Shown piece by piece: positions 1 through 11,354 of a stretch of 64,000 bases of DNA. The stretch comes from Bedellia somnulentella. Taxonomy: Eukaryota; Arthropoda; Insecta; Lepidoptera; Bedelliidae. The stretch lies in NCBI GenBank assembly GCA_963576735.1, contig OY755196.1, forward strand, positions 8,599,912 to 8,663,911. Direction: 5' to 3'. How positions within the stretch are numbered: the stretch's first letter is position 1; every line of letters starts with the position of its first letter. The notes below the pieces were generated by a model. The model did not search any database and had not been told where the DNA came from. It saw only the letters and a list, made by a program, of their open reading frames with translations. The translations under genes were made by a program, and so were the position numbers.

Positions 1-1246
1 AGACCAATTACAAAAATATCATTGCTGCCTATACCAAAGGCGAAGGAAAAGGATGGCAGTAGTAAGCAAAGTCAAGAAAATATAAAAAACCAAGAAATAC
101 CCATTAGAAGAAGCAATCGGAAGACTAATTTTATTACAATGGCGATATCATATTTATTATTTATGTCTTGTTTAAGAACATCAAATGCAGCTTTTTCTGT
201 AACAAAGTTTAAGGACAATAATCAATCAATTTATTTCGACTCGGTCGTAGATATGCAACTAATACGAGATGAATGGACTATGGTAACGTACTTCAACATG
301 TCTCCTTATTGGGATGGCTTAGAAACCGTCGGAAAATGTTTGAATTATTTACGACAAATATGTTCCACATTGCCCGATCAATCTCGCTGCAATACGATCC
401 TTACACAATTACAACATGATCATATGGAGTTACGCTACTACAATCAACTTTTGCACAATCAGGCATTTAATTCACGGAAAGGTCTACACTCCAGACAGCG
501 TCGCGGCCTTATCAATGGCGTCGGGTATGTCGCTCACAGTCTATTCGGCATACTTGACGAGCGATTCGTGGAAAAGTATAAACGCGATATACATTTATTG
601 AAAGAGAACGACAAACATCTTCACGCTCTGTATAAAAATCAAACATCCGTTATAGAGGCACAGTATAACCTGCTCAAAAGAACAGAAGATATGATAAATA
701 CGCAACACAAAATAATTAATCAGCGAATAAATAATATTAATGCCGTTTTGAATAACATGACAAACCAAATTAATCAATGTTCGGTTATAGAAGAGTTTAT
801 CCTAACATCCATGTCTACTAGCAACATTCTTATCAATCTCAGAAAAACACAAGACAACTTATTGACTACTTTGATGGATATTTACCACGGCCGTTTCAAT
901 ATACACTTATTGAACCCGGAACAAGTTAGAAAAGAGTTAGAAATAATATCGAGTCAGCTCTCTAAGGACTTGACTCTATCTATAGAAAATATTGCATCAG
1001 ATTACCAAGATATTTATAAACTGATAAGCGTTAAATCAAAGATGACCGAAGAATATTTTATATTTGAAATAAAATTCCCCCTGGTGAGTAGAGACTATTA
1101 TCAATTATACAAATTAGTGCCAATTCCACATAAAAGAAATAACAGAATGATAACAATCTCACCGATGTCAGATTATATAGCTATTAACTTGCAGAAGGAT
1201 ACATTCATAGAAATCAATATATATGAACTACAAAATTGCCTACATT
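1..1246 (+). pseudogene. env: Endogenous retroviral env, N-terminal part (errantivirus / baculovirus F-like)
   Basis: Remnant of a fusion envelope glycoprotein of the insect errantivirus / baculovirus F type. The frame is already open at base 1. An ATG at 139 begins a good signal peptide (MAISYLLFMSCL, ending near SNA). A furin-like RQRR site at 493-504 is followed by the glycine-rich hydrophobic GLINGVGYVAHSLFG stretch expected of an F-type fusion peptide, then a long heptad-like Asn/Gln-rich helix region. Coding is interrupted at 1246 by a P-like transposon flanked by cctacatt; the frame then runs 14 bases into the transposon to a stop at 1258-1260. The rest of env resumes after 3927 in the same frame. 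Gag and pol would lie upstream, outside the window. The family call is from motif layout; the interruption is seen directly. Confidence 0.8.
1239..1246. repeat. Left 8-bp target-site duplication of the P-like element
   Basis: cctacatt; the identical copy is at 3928-3935. It marks exactly where env was interrupted. Confidence 0.85.
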
Positions 1247-1721
1247 CAGCGAACTATTAAACTATAGAAATGTAACTTCGGTACTAAACATCGCTAGAAA
1301 ACGGCTCAGCGATCACGCACACATACCAGACACATCACGATACAAGATCACGCACACATACAGCTATCTGCCGCCTGTCTAGCCCGCTGATTGGTTGGCC
1401 ATTTTTATTACTGCCCCATATGTCATTTGACTTTCGTTTGGTACCATAGAGTAACAATATTCGGTACGATTACTGGATGGTTTCATGCATGATGCAACAT
1501 GTTTAAATTGTGGCCCGTATTAAAGTGTGAATTACTTTGTATGAAATAAAACTAAAGAATTACTGTAAATTTTTATATATAAAAGGAATATAATATTTAA
1601 TAAAAATATATATTTACATCTAGGTCCATTTCCTGCAGTGGATATGAACAAAACTAAACAATAATTACATAGTATAAAACAAAGTTGTGTGTCTTTTTGT
1701 GAGCTTACTGCTCCTAAAATA

Positions 1722-3011
1722 CGAGGGCTGCTATTTATGTATCCGGAATAAAAAAAAGAAACAAACATATATCAATTAATATGGTTTTATTGCTTCTCAA
1801 AATATTCGCCGCTCAGATCTATACACTTTTGATGCGTTGAAACCAATTTTCATAGCACTTTTTCCACTCAGACTGAGGTATCTCCAAAACGTGCATTTTG
1901 AACGCATCGACTGCCTCTTCGCGGCTCGAAAAACGTTGACCACGTAATTTTTTCTTCACATTTGGAAATAAATAAAAATCATTGGGTGCCAAATCAGGGC
2001 TGTACGGCGGATGACCTGTCAATTCGATCTTTTGAGCTTCTAAAAACTGAGTTGTGACGGCCGACCTGTGACAGCTAGCATTGTCGTGATGCAGAATGAT
2101 TCTACGTTGTCGGTTAGTCTTTCTTATTTGTTCAAAGACTTCCGGCAAACAAATGGTCGTATACCACTCCGAATTAACAGTTTTACGATTCTCTAAAGGC
2201 ACTGTAGCTACATGGCCATTTATACCAAAAAAACAAGCGACCATTTGCTTCAATGTGCTTTTTGCACGAATAACTTTTGTTGGGTTCGGCTCATCTTGGA
2301 ACACCCACACCGTGGACTGCTGCTTAGTTTCGGGGTCGTAAGCGTAGATCCAAGATTCGTCACCTGTGTAGATATTATAAACAGCTTTTGACGCACCACG
2401 GTTGTATTTTTTTAACATTTCTTTGCACCAATCGACACGAGCCTGTTTTTGATCAATACTCAAGTTGTGCGGAATCCAACGGGAGCAAATTTTTTTTACA
2501 GCTAAATGTTCATGAAGTATCTTATGTATGCTCGTCATACTAATGCCCAGAGATGCCTCTATCTCACGATATGTAACATGACGATCTTGAGTTATTAGTT
2601 CCCGGACAGCATCGATGTTTTGAGGTACAACGACCGTTTTAGGGCGACCTTCTTTAATTTCATCAGTAAGCTTAGATCGTCCACGATTAAACTCGCTAAA
2701 CCAGTGATACACAGTGGTCTTTGAGGGTGCTTCATCCCCAAAAGTCGAAGTAAGCTGATCGATGCACTGTTTTTGAGTTAGACCACGCCGAAAATCGTAA
2801 AAAATCATGGCACGAAAATGTTCACGAGTTAAATCCATGGTGGTGAAGACACGCAATTTTCAAAATGACGCTACGATGTGAAAACAATTGACAGTCACAT
2901 AAAAATAAATGTATTCTAAAGCTAAAGAGTTCTATTTTTAAATGATGTAATTACTTTTTAAATTATTGTTCTGTAAGTGGCCAGTTCCGGATACATAAAT
3001 AGCAGCCCTCG
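1722..3011 (-). mobile_element. Mariner element 1, apparently complete, nested in the P-like element
   Basis: A 1290-bp element between TA dinucleotides at 1720-1721 and 3012-3013. Inverted ends begin cgagggctgctatttatgta at the left and mirror at the right (2986-3011). One full-length transposase frame lies inside on the minus strand. Confidence 0.88.
1819..2856 (-). CDS. Mariner transposase, intact 345-aa frame
   Basis: Cut-and-paste transposase of the Tc1/mariner superfamily, which acts in the nucleus at TA sites. The N-terminal third has the paired helix-turn-helix region (FYDFRRGLTQKQCIDQL and, later, TYREIEASLGISMTSIHKIL). The catalytic part shows TGDESW, HHDNASCHRS and YSPDLAPNDFYLFP, the D, D and D34D-type triad. 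The length of 345 residues is the normal full size and there is no internal stop. The first ATG, 15 bases in, gives MDLTREHFRAM, the usual mariner start; the upstream MRVFTT extension is probably not translated. An open frame inside older broken elements points to a recent insertion. Confidence 0.92.
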   Translation of the reverse strand: MRVFTTMDLTREHFRAMIFYDFRRGLTQKQCIDQLTSTFGDEAPSKTTVYHWFSEFNRGRSKLTDEIKEGRPKTVVVPQNIDAVRELITQDRHVTYREIEASLGISMTSIHKILHEHLAVKKICSRWIPHNLSIDQKQARVDWCKEMLKKYNRGASKAVYNIYTGDESWIYAYDPETKQQSTVWVFQDEPNPTKVIRAKSTLKQMVACFFGINGHVATVPLENRKTVNSEWYTTICLPEVFEQIRKTNRQRRIILHHDNASCHRSAVTTQFLEAQKIELTGHPPYSPDLAPNDFYLFPNVKKKLRGQRFSSREEAVDAFKMHVLEIPQSEWKKCYENWFQRIKSV

Positions 3012-3138
3012 TACGTACCGATTTTTTTTTACAATTGATAGTGAAGACATTTAACCACAATCCCGTGCAGATGCAGTCTAAGATGGAGCATGTCTGTCTA
3101 GAAGTAGTCTATTCATTCAGGCCTTAAAGACGTCCAGA

Positions 3139-3288
3139 TTAACTTAACGCTTTCCCTCTATGGAATCCGACGATCGCAAGCTGCGCTTTTAGTTTCTAAA
3201 AATAAACCCTGATTTCACTAACCGAAACTTAGCTTAAGCGCAGCTTGCGAACGCCAAACTCCATAGAAAGAGAGCGCCAAGTTACAAC
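3139..3288. repeat. Imperfect inverted repeat within the P-like element
   Basis: Arms around tctatggaatccgacgatcg / gcaagctgcgct at 3155-3190 and agcgcagcttgcgaacgcca / aactccatagaa at 3236-3268 are reverse complements with a few mismatches. Could be a subterminal hairpin or a separate small insertion. Confidence 0.5.
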
Positions 3289-3299
3289 AGCAGTACTTT

Positions 3300-3738
3300 T
3301 CAATCTTCTTCGGGATTTTACTTCATGGTAATCACTTTCATTGAAATGGATTGGACACACGGACGACGTTTTTGGAGGCACCCAAAGTTCATCTCGCCTT
3401 TCAAATCGTATAGCGGCAATCCATTTTTTTCAAATGACATCATTATGAGGAAATCTATAACAAAAATAGGAATCCGATTAAGGTTGAATTGTGTTAAGAA
3501 ATTAAGACGATTTAAAATAAGTTGGTTCGAAAAATGTTGCATAAACCATCCACGTTTGGCAGAGATGCCAGTCCGCCATCATCACTGTCAATCAGCTGTC
3601 AATCACTGTTTGTTTACATGCGCTACAACAAGATATTTTGTAAATACGAAAATAAAATACTTACGCGTGAAAATGGACATCATGTGATTTATTGTGGATA
3701 CGATTGCTGCTCCGACACCATTTCACTTGACAAATAGT
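3300..3738 (-). pseudogene. THAP-domain gene remnant (two exons) of the P-like element
   Basis: Minus-strand exon 1 (about 3738-3667) encodes ICQVKWCRSSNRIHNKSH then DVHFH, the first two Cys of a THAP zinc finger, and ends at a gtaagt donor. Exon 2 begins after a tttgttatag acceptor near 3490 and carries FPHNDV, an in-frame TGA, KKWIAAIRF and VCPIHFNESDY, the rest of the C2CH motif. THAP is the DNA-binding domain of P transposases. The stop inside the domain and the missing catalytic region show a dead gene. Confidence 0.65.
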
Positions 3739-3927
3739 CATTTCGTCTTCAAAAATCACCAATAAATTGTGTTTTAGTGTTGACGTTTCGACGTCAAGCT
3801 TATGCAAAGTGACGCTGAGTACTAAATGCCGAAAATATACTTCGAGTAAGCCCCGCCCACAAGAGCACTTAGGAAAAAGGTACACAAAATTTAGCGAGTT
3901 ACATTTCTATAGTTTAATAGTTCGCTG

Positions 3928-3935
3928 CCTACATT
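3928..3935. repeat. Right 8-bp target-site duplication of the P-like element
   Basis: cctacatt, matching 1239-1246. Confidence 0.85.
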
Positions 3936-4735
3936 ATAATACGGTTTACTTATGTCAACTATTAAGCCCAATTAAATACTTCGGGGCTGAAGAAAAATTT
4001 TGTAAAATTAATGATTTTGGAGTGTGTGAAGCAAGGATTAGCACCTGCAAAGATGATTGGTTCCAGCTGACGAAACCATCAATATACTTATATTTTCATT
4101 GTCACCAATATGCAATGCGAATCATGTGCGAGAACAAAATAAAAACTGTTGATCTGGTAGAAGCCGGCCTAATTCGCCTCGACAACAATTGTATAGCTAA
4201 AGGGAAACACTTTACGTTCTACGCAACCCAATCACAGAGAAATGTAATATACACAAGTCCGGAAATAGTTGACACATTTGAAATTCCTCCCATTAACCAT
4301 CTGTTAAACTTATCTTTACCATTACACTATGAGGAGCCTAACAACCCAGAAATGAACTTCACAAAGTCCTTGACTGATATACAAGGCAAAATTAAGCACT
4401 TAGAAGAGGACAATTTAAGGACAGAAAACGAGGATGATGATGAGCTGTCAGTTCATGATATTCATCAATATATCATATCATACGCGGGAGTGGCAGGAGC
4501 AGTCGTGTTGGCGGCGCTCGTCCTTTGGAGTCGGCGAGCGCAGCAGCAACAGCAGCAGCAGCCGACTAGTGTCAATGGCAGTGAAAGTGTGAGTGTTGTT
4601 AGTGCGCAAAAGCAGGAAACGACTGAAAGACAGCCTAGTGTTAGTGTGTTGTGTGAACGTCAGCAATCGCTTGTGGACATCGCAACTTCCCCAATCGCTA
4701 CAAAACGGATTTATATGGACACTAACGAATCTTAG
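3936..4735 (+). pseudogene. env: Endogenous retroviral env, C-terminal part with membrane anchor
   Basis: Continuation of the broken env after the P-like insertion, in the same reading frame. A cysteine-rich segment (AEEKFCKINDFGVCEARIS, then FHCHQYAMRIMC) matches the conserved Cys pattern of F-type envelopes. A heptad-like stretch is followed by one membrane segment, IISYAGVAGAVVLAALVLWS at about 4474-4530, and a basic, Gln-rich tail (RRAQQQQQQQ). The frame ends at 4733-4735, where the probable LTR begins, as in gypsy-group elements. No other stop or frameshift is seen in this part. Confidence 0.75.
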
Positions 4736-5187
4736 TTATAACTAGTTAAATAGTATTGCTCTAAGTTGAACATAACTTGATTATTTTTATTGAAATCATA
4801 AAATAATATTTACATTAAGCATTTTAATCTTTTTTGCACTTTTAAATTTTATATTTAGTAATTAATAAAGTAATCATAAGTTAAAGTATAATATAATAAC
4901 TGTGTATTTACACGTTTACTTTTGAAAAGATTGTTCCATCCTTTATCACTGTATTTTATCTCATTGTTTGTTATTTTTCTGAGTCGGGAGAATGTTCGGG
5001 TGAATACACTCGAACATCTTACTAAGCACTTTAAGTCTAAACGGCGTAAATGAGTCAGTCCGCTTTTAGTTATCATTCGGCACGCGTCTATCAATTATAA
5101 TTAGCATTAATTAGCAATAGTTAAACCATTGTATTCAGTAATATATCATTATCAGAAAGGACTCAATAGTATCATTTAATTATCACT
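4733..5187 (+). repeat. Probable 3' LTR of the errantivirus-like element
   Basis: Starts agttataactagttaaatag and ends atttaattatcact, giving the AGT...ACT ends seen in several errantiviruses, with an AATAAA signal near 4865. The right edge is well supported because LINE coding sequence on the other strand starts immediately after it. The left edge is inferred from the env stop; no clear polypurine tract is seen and the 5' LTR is outside the window. Confidence 0.4.
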
Positions 5188-7190
5188 CAGCACTACCCCG
5201 CCCACTTACGAATTGCCGTCTATCCTTCATGTAATTTACCATTAGCTTTAGTGAATGGGGTGTGAATCCCATTTTCGCCAGTTTTGCCAAGTATATATCG
5301 CCATCCACGGTATCAAAAGCTTTTTGGAAATCAAAATACGAAGCGTCAACACTTCGGCCTGAATCTACATGAGGAGTCACGTTATTCATAAAATTCAGTA
5401 AGTTACTTTTGGTACTGCTTCCCGGTCTGAACCCATGCTGACAATCCGATAGTTGAGTCTTAGTACCTGTGTATATTTGGTTTTGTAATGCTGAATCAAA
5501 AATGTTAGCAAACGCCGAAAGAATGGCAACCGGTCGATAATTTCGGACATCTTTACTTAGCTTACCTTTCGGAACAGGCACTACTCGCGTGGTTTTCCAC
5601 ATATCCGGAAACGATGCTTCTGCCAGACACAAATTAAACAGAAATAGGAGCGGCTCCTCTAGCACCGCGCGACAGTCCTTCACCACAAACGCAGGTATCC
5701 CGTCCGCTCCGGCCGAGGACTTGGCTGGCAGCCGCGCCAGCGCCGCGCGCACCTCGTCACGGCTGAGCGCGGTGAGAAACACGCGCGCCGCCGCACCCGC
5801 CGCCGCCGTGTCCGCCGCCATCGCGTCCGCGACACTGAGCTGTGGTGGAATATCTGAATACACCGATCTAAAAAACTTAGAAAACTCCTGTACGCTTTCC
5901 TCGTTGGTCAATTCGGTCACAAATAACCGTCTTCTTTACGTTTTGCCGTTTCGAATTCACAAATTTCCAAAACAGTTTTGGTTCTTTTGAAACAAGGTAT
6001 TGAATTTTAGATTCGTAATTCGAATAAGCCGTTATTAAATTTGCTTTCACTCTTGCCCTAAGTAACGAAAATTTTTCGTAATCACGTTGTGATCCTGTTT
6101 TTTTGTACCACCTATGAAATTTTGCTTTGTCAGCTATGTCCCGTTTTACTTCAGGTGTAAACCACTCAGGATAAGAGTACCTGGGGCTTCCCGAAAAACG
6201 GTTTTTCTGTGGAACGCAGTCATCTATTATCTTATTAAGTACCTTATAAAAATATTCTAACGCTACCACTGAATCATTAATTACATAAAGGTCTGTCTAG
6301 TCTGTCAGTAACATTTTTGTATATAACATAGAAAAATTAGCTTTATTAAAATTCCACTCCCTTTGAAATGATATATTAATACTATTATTGCCTAGTAGTG
6401 GCGAACGCCCGATGTGATACGATGACGCGATCGAGGTCCCGCTGCCTACCCCGCCATCCTCGTTATCCCCGCGCGCGCGCTCCATACATACACTCACGCA
6501 TAGCGGAGGGTGGTGCGCGTCGACGCTGACTAACGGCTCGCTCGACAATGTGACGTATACACACATCTCGTCTATGGGACAGAGGACTAAGTCCAAACAG
6601 CGCTCTTTTGAATTCATTATTTCGTTCACCTGATTGACTCCACAAAATGCTATAAAATATTCGAAATAATTTAACACTTCTGTTGTGCTAGAAAACAGGT
6701 TAAAGTCACCTACAATTAGGAATCGATTTTTGTATTTTAAAGACATTAGTTCTAATAAATCAAATAACTTAAAATAATCATCATTGCAACTTTTTGGTGG
6801 AATATAAACTACAGCTATACAAAATAAAAATCTGTTATTGCGATATACCGTCGCTCCGACTATTTCGAACGAGTACCCGTCCAGGCCACGGTCGCTCCCG
6901 CCGTCGCCCAGCAGCTCCACGCGACGCAGCTCGTACTTCGGCGAGGCTACCAACATGACGCCCCCTAACTTCCGCCCGTCGTTCCGGTCGCAGCGCACGA
7001 TGCTATAGCCCACCGGTATCAGCTCCGAGTCGAACATGGAGTCATTGCAACTTGTTTCCGTTAAGGCGAACAAAGCAGCTGTAGCAGTAGACAGGTTTAT
7101 CCCGAACTCTTGGAGCTTCGTCCGTAACCCTCTGACGTTTTGATAAAATATGTATATTTTCTTTGCTGGTTTGCTACTTTGAACGGTCTT
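5188..7190 (-). pseudogene. LINE ORF2 (endonuclease plus partial reverse transcriptase), CR1/Jockey-like
   Basis: Broken second ORF of a non-LTR retrotransposon. On the minus strand it opens with FYQNVRGLRTKLQEFG and ALTETS, the start of an APE-type endonuclease, which continues through VVYIPP and FLIVGDFN. After one in-frame TAG (about 6294) come a linker with WFTPEVKRDI, then a frameshift between about 5877 and 5920, then reverse transcriptase: NYRPVAILSAFANIF, QHGFRPGSSTKSNLL, YFDFQKAFDTVD. The frame stops in DRRQFVSGR, before the YxDD box, exactly where the probable LTR starts, so the provirus seems to have landed in this LINE and its 3' half should lie beyond the provirus, upstream of the window. 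ORF2 begins just inside the end of ORF1. Confidence 0.8.
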
Positions 7191-8346
7191 TCCGAAACCA
7201 GATCCATTCTGCCAACTTCACATCCACAGGCCAGTGATCTGGATTACATACTTCATCATGACGCCTCTCCGGTACTCCTATACTATAGGATACATAATCC
7301 CGCTGAGTTTTGTGGTTTATTCTTTGAACGTTATAGTTGCAGTCGCTTCCAATTATACTTTCTATGTGGCTTTTTATATTATCGTCTGTAGTAGTAGTTT
7401 GTAGCCCCCACACATGCAAGTATTTTTTTTGTTGTACTCCAGCGATACCCATCGTTGTGTTATTTCCACCTTTTATAATATTTGTTCTTCTACTATATTT
7501 TCTGCCCACTACCTTATTCCAGCCTTCATTATCCGTATAATTAGGTATATCTGAGGTTTTCACCGGTATCCCGCTCGTCGCTATTTTAGCTACCGTGGCA
7601 TAGCTAACCGAACTTTGATGACTCACACTGGGCTGTTCAACTTGTATCTCCGTTGTTTGAGTCGGCGCCTGCGTCTTTAGTACTACCCGCGGGTTCTCAT
7701 AAGACGGTAATGGCGGTTGCCGTACTTTTGACAGCTGATTAGAACGTTTTTCGGGTGTTTTACTCTCCAGTGATGTTTTTCCTAATTCTTTTTGTTTTAT
7801 TAATTCAGCTTGTAGTCTATTAACCTCATTCTGCAGTCTTAGGCATTCTTTTTTAGATGCTTCGAGCTCCGAATACATCCGAGTATTAAACATAGACTCG
7901 AAAGTGTCACTCATAGTTTGTACCAGCTTACTACCAAATTTTTCAATTTCTGCCCTAATGGTTAAATTTAAGCCGTGCTTGATAGTATTTAGTGAATCTT
8001 CAACCTCTTTCGTTAAAAAATATGGATGATTTTCAACCGGTTTCTGTTCCGGAGTGGTAAGTACAACTTCCTCACACGACATATTGATGGATGTCATGTC
8101 CAGGTTCACGAGGCTATCGTTGATCCTGGCTGTCCCAGCACCCCTTACCGGTGTCTCGTCATTCACCAACACACGTCTAGTGACGTTCACGCAGTCTCAA
8201 CATTGGTACTTCCTTATTTCTTCCTAGTGCTCCCGATACTGGGCTGAGGTGATGTTTAGACAACCATGGTGGTATATCCTTTTGCATGATATGCACCGCA
8301 CCTGCTCCATCGAATCCACCGACCGATCACACACAACACAGTTCAT
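7174..8346 (-). pseudogene. LINE ORF1 with PHD finger, coiled coil and RNA-binding-like C-terminus
   Basis: First ORF of the same LINE, readable in one frame of about 390 codons broken only by a TAG and a TGA near 8200-8225. The start MNCVVCDRS opens a PHD finger: CVVC, CISC, YHHGC and, after the stops, YQCxDC. A Ser/Thr-rich linker, a helical segment with SKKECLRLQNEVNRLQAEL (coiled coil), a Pro/Gln-rich stretch, and a C-terminal block with LHVWGLQTTTTDDNIKSHI and VDVKLAEWIWFRK typical of CR1-group ORF1 follow. Such proteins coat the LINE RNA; here the gene is dead. Confidence 0.75.
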
Positions 8347-8469
8347 CTCCAATGACCGTTTTTTTAATTTCCCTAATAACGCGAATTTTACGTGTTCTTC
8401 ATTTCCACGACAAACTCTGATAATAAGAATTAGATTAATTACGTTTAACACTCTCAAAACTTCTTTTTA

Positions 8470-9440
8470 ACCACTTTTTAGATTAAATATCGCAGAGCGC
8501 CACCTTTTTGTTTAAATCGTAACGGCCGAAATGATAAGATGTTTCTTTTTGTCATTATATTTGCATTGAAAACTTTGGTTTAAGATTTATAACAAAGCAT
8601 GTAGACTTGGTAATTGTTACAGTCTTAATTTAGACATGAATGGACATGTTTGCCAAAGAATATGTATTTGATTTAGATTTGTGCTCTAATTGTTAATAAT
8701 TTCCATCGAAAAAACACCAAAGTTAAGACTTAAGTACCAGAATTAACGAAAATATGATAATTATTTGCATACATGTTTGATGCCGAAACCGTTGTAAGCC
8801 TTTATTGTGTCCGTGAGAGGTCCTGCCTTTGTTGACGTTTATGCTATGACGTTTGTCACTTTCTGCCAATCTGTGTGCATCTATATCTATGTTTTTGCCA
8901 CTTTTTTATCCGCTGTAGTGCATCACCTCATTACAGTGCGCGGACTTCCAAACTACAATCAGCCTATCGCAAACAGGAATTTTTAACACGTTTGTTCGAA
9001 TTCAGTGACTGACTTATATCTATTCCAGACAGTAATTTCAGTTTCTGCATCTCTATTTGTATTAATTTGTTTTGATTATACATATTATGCCGACAATCGT
9101 AAATATTTCACAAAATCGTTCATTGGTCGTGTCTTTGTCATTGTTTGTTGTATGATGATACCTACTATATCATTACGTTAACAGCCGAATCTCCTTGCAT
9201 TTGGTAAATATTGTCACAATTGTGGAAAGTGGATGCAGGGGAGGGCTCTTCGTAAAGATGGCAAATTTAGTAGGTATGTAAGTAGTCAGCCATACGCTAG
9301 GATACCCCTTTTTGTTGGATAGGCCCCGTTACGCCGCGCGCGGTATGAGCTACCGTGAGGTATCCTAGACTGTGGCCGACTACCTAGGCAGGTTGTGCTG
9401 ACTGAAAAAAATAGTATCTATTATATTATAATAATATATC
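8470..9440. other. Non-coding stretch, mostly unassigned
   Basis: No supported gene. One imperfect inverted repeat of about 25 bp (gtagtcagccatacgctagg near 9278-9302 against ggtatcctagactgtggccg near 9358-9382) could form a hairpin around a CG-rich loop (cgccgcgcgcgg). Confidence 0.5.
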
Positions 9441-11219
9441 AGACGTGAAAGGGGAGTTTCACAAAACACCAGTACAAATGTAATGAAGGATGAAAAAGGT
9501 GAATTAATGACTGATGGAATTAGAATAAAAAGGGTATGGAAGGATTATTTCGAGGGTCTCTTTGAAAAAGAGGATGACCCCACTACTTCAGCAATTGATA
9601 TTAATATTAATTGTAACGAAGTGTTGGGTGATGTGTGTGAAAGTGTGATAAGTATGGAAGAAATTGTAAAAGCGATGAAATGTATGAAATTAGGGAAAGC
9701 GGCAGGGTATGATAGAGTTAATATCGAAATGCTAAGGGCTGGTAAAGGGTTAGTGGCTTCTTGGCTGTTCTTCCTTTTTCGAAAGTGTTGGGCACTTGGC
9801 AAAGTACCAAATGATTGGTGCAGAGCGGTGATAGTGCCCCTATATAAAGGGAAAGGGTCACGCCAGGTAGCAAAAAACTACCGTGGTGTTAGCCTACTTA
9901 GTGTTGTCGGTAAATTGTATGCTAAGGTATTGATTGAAAGAGTGATGAAAGAAACTGATGAGAAAATCTGGGATGTGCAAGCAGGGTTTAGAAAGGGAAT
10001 GGGATGTATGGATCAAATCTTCTCCTTAAGGTGCATCACAGAAAAGTTCTTAGCAAAGAACCAAAAAGTGTATTGCACCTTCATTGATCTGGAGAAGGCG
10101 TATGATAGGGTAGTAAGAAAGAATTTGTGGGAGGTGTCTAAGTTCGGTTTGGGGAGCCAACTTATACGTGCATTGGAGTCAATCTATGAGGGTTCCAGTG
10201 CATGTGTAAGAATAAACGGAGAAAACACGGACTGGTTTGAAATCTCTAGGGGTGTACGTCAGGGTTGTGTAGCTTCTCCGTGGCTTTTCAATCTGTTCAT
10301 GGATGACTGTTTGAAAGAACTACGCGAAAGTGATTATGGTCTGAGAATGGGAGGATTCATCATTAAATGCCTCTTATACGCTGACGATCAAGTATTACTT
10401 GCATCAACGGTAAATGAGTTGCAAGAGATGGTGAATATTGCGTGTAAGTCTTTTGAAAGAAAGGGCATGCGAGTGAATGTGGACAAAACCAAGACAATGG
10501 TTTTCCAGAGAGAGGAAAGTATGACAGAATGTGAGATTACAATAGGTGGCAAGAAAGTGGAACAAGTGAAAGAGTTTATATATCTGGGTAGTTTGTTTAC
10601 AAGGGACGGAAAATGCGAGGAAGATATTGAAAGGAGAGTAAAAAAGGGAAATGCGGTAAATGGAGCCATAAACAGTCTAATGTCGAGCCAGTTCCTGTCT
10701 AAAAAGGCGCGAATGGCAGTTCACAATGCTGTACTGGTTCCTACGCTGATGTATGGTAGTGAATGTTGGGCATGGCAAAAGAGGCATGAAAGTAGAGTGA
10801 ATGCAGTGGAAATGAGATCCCTCAGAAGTATATGTAATGTAAGGTTGTGCGACAGAGTGAGAAATAGTGTAATTCGTGAACGTTTAGGTGTGAAAGATGA
10901 CGTAGTGTGCAAGATAGAGAAAGGAATGTTAAGGTGGTTTGGGCACATAGAGAGGACAAATGACAGTAAATTGGTGAAAGAGATCTATAGAGCCAACGTG
11001 GAAGGTAGTGTGAGTAGAGGACGACCACGGAGGACACACCTGGACCAAATAGAGTGTGTGCTCAAAAAGGCCGGCGTCCGAAGTTTGAAGAATAAAAGAG
11101 CATGTATGAGAAGAATGATGAATGTAACAGAAGCAAAAGTGATTTGCCTGGATCGTACAAAGTGGCGATCGATAGTCTCTGCCTACCCCAATGGGAACAA
11201 TGGGCGTGAGTATAAGTAA
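9440..11219 (+). CDS. RTE-type LINE reverse transcriptase, 5'-truncated, open frame of 578 aa
   Basis: C-terminal two thirds of an RTE-like ORF2. Visible in order: GKAAGYDRVNIEML, NDWCRAVIVPLYKGKG, NYRGVSLLSVVGKLYAKVL, QAGFRKGMGCMDQIFSLR, FIDLEKAYDRV, GVRQGCVASPWLFNLF, the catalytic LLYADDQVLLA, then a thumb/C-terminal region with YGSECW, MLRWFGHIER and SRGRPRR, ending TKWRSIVSAYPNGN. The APE endonuclease is missing, so the copy is 5'-truncated near 9440, as LINEs often are. The catalytic YADD and the whole frame are open. At least ten short copies of the 3' end occur elsewhere in the window. No function for the host is implied. Confidence 0.85.
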
Positions 11220-11236
11220 GTAAGTAAGTATAATAA
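11200..11236 (+). repeat. (AAGT)n 3' tail of the RTE LINE
   Basis: gggcgtgagtataagtaagt and further aagt units directly at the stop codon. Other copies use tatg units after cgtgagtatatg. Short tandem tails are normal for RTE. Confidence 0.75.
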
Positions 11237-11354
11237 TTAATAGATGTAAACGAAGCTATACGAATCTATGCATTGCTTTCCTTTAATATTCGTTGAGAAC
11301 CGATTACTACAGAAGTATCTACCTACATTTTGTAGCTAGATGTGTATTATGAGT

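Larger units (their letters stand above)
1247..3927. mobile_element. P-element-like DNA transposon with 31-bp terminal inverted repeats, inserted in env
   Basis: The first 31 bases from 1247 (cagcgaactattaaactata and on) match without mismatch the reverse complement of the last 31 bases ending at 3927. The 8-bp target duplication cctacatt is at 1239-1246 and 3928-3935. A 31-bp inverted repeat, an 8-bp duplication and a THAP domain inside are the hallmarks of the P superfamily; hAT also makes 8-bp duplications but does not usually carry THAP. Without the mariner at 1722-3011 the element is about 1.4 kb. It keeps only the THAP part of a transposase gene, so it is non-autonomous. Confidence 0.8.

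Noticed and set aside
1261..1720. Intron within env between its two halves
   Set aside because: The 8-bp duplication and the 31-bp inverted ends explain the interruption; no splice sites are at the edges.
4855..5094. 79-codon minus frame
   Set aside because: Lies in the presumed LTR; no recognisable protein.
5589..5990. 133-codon plus-strand frame, Ala/Arg rich
   Set aside because: Shadow of the LINE reverse transcriptase on the other strand in a G+C-rich segment.
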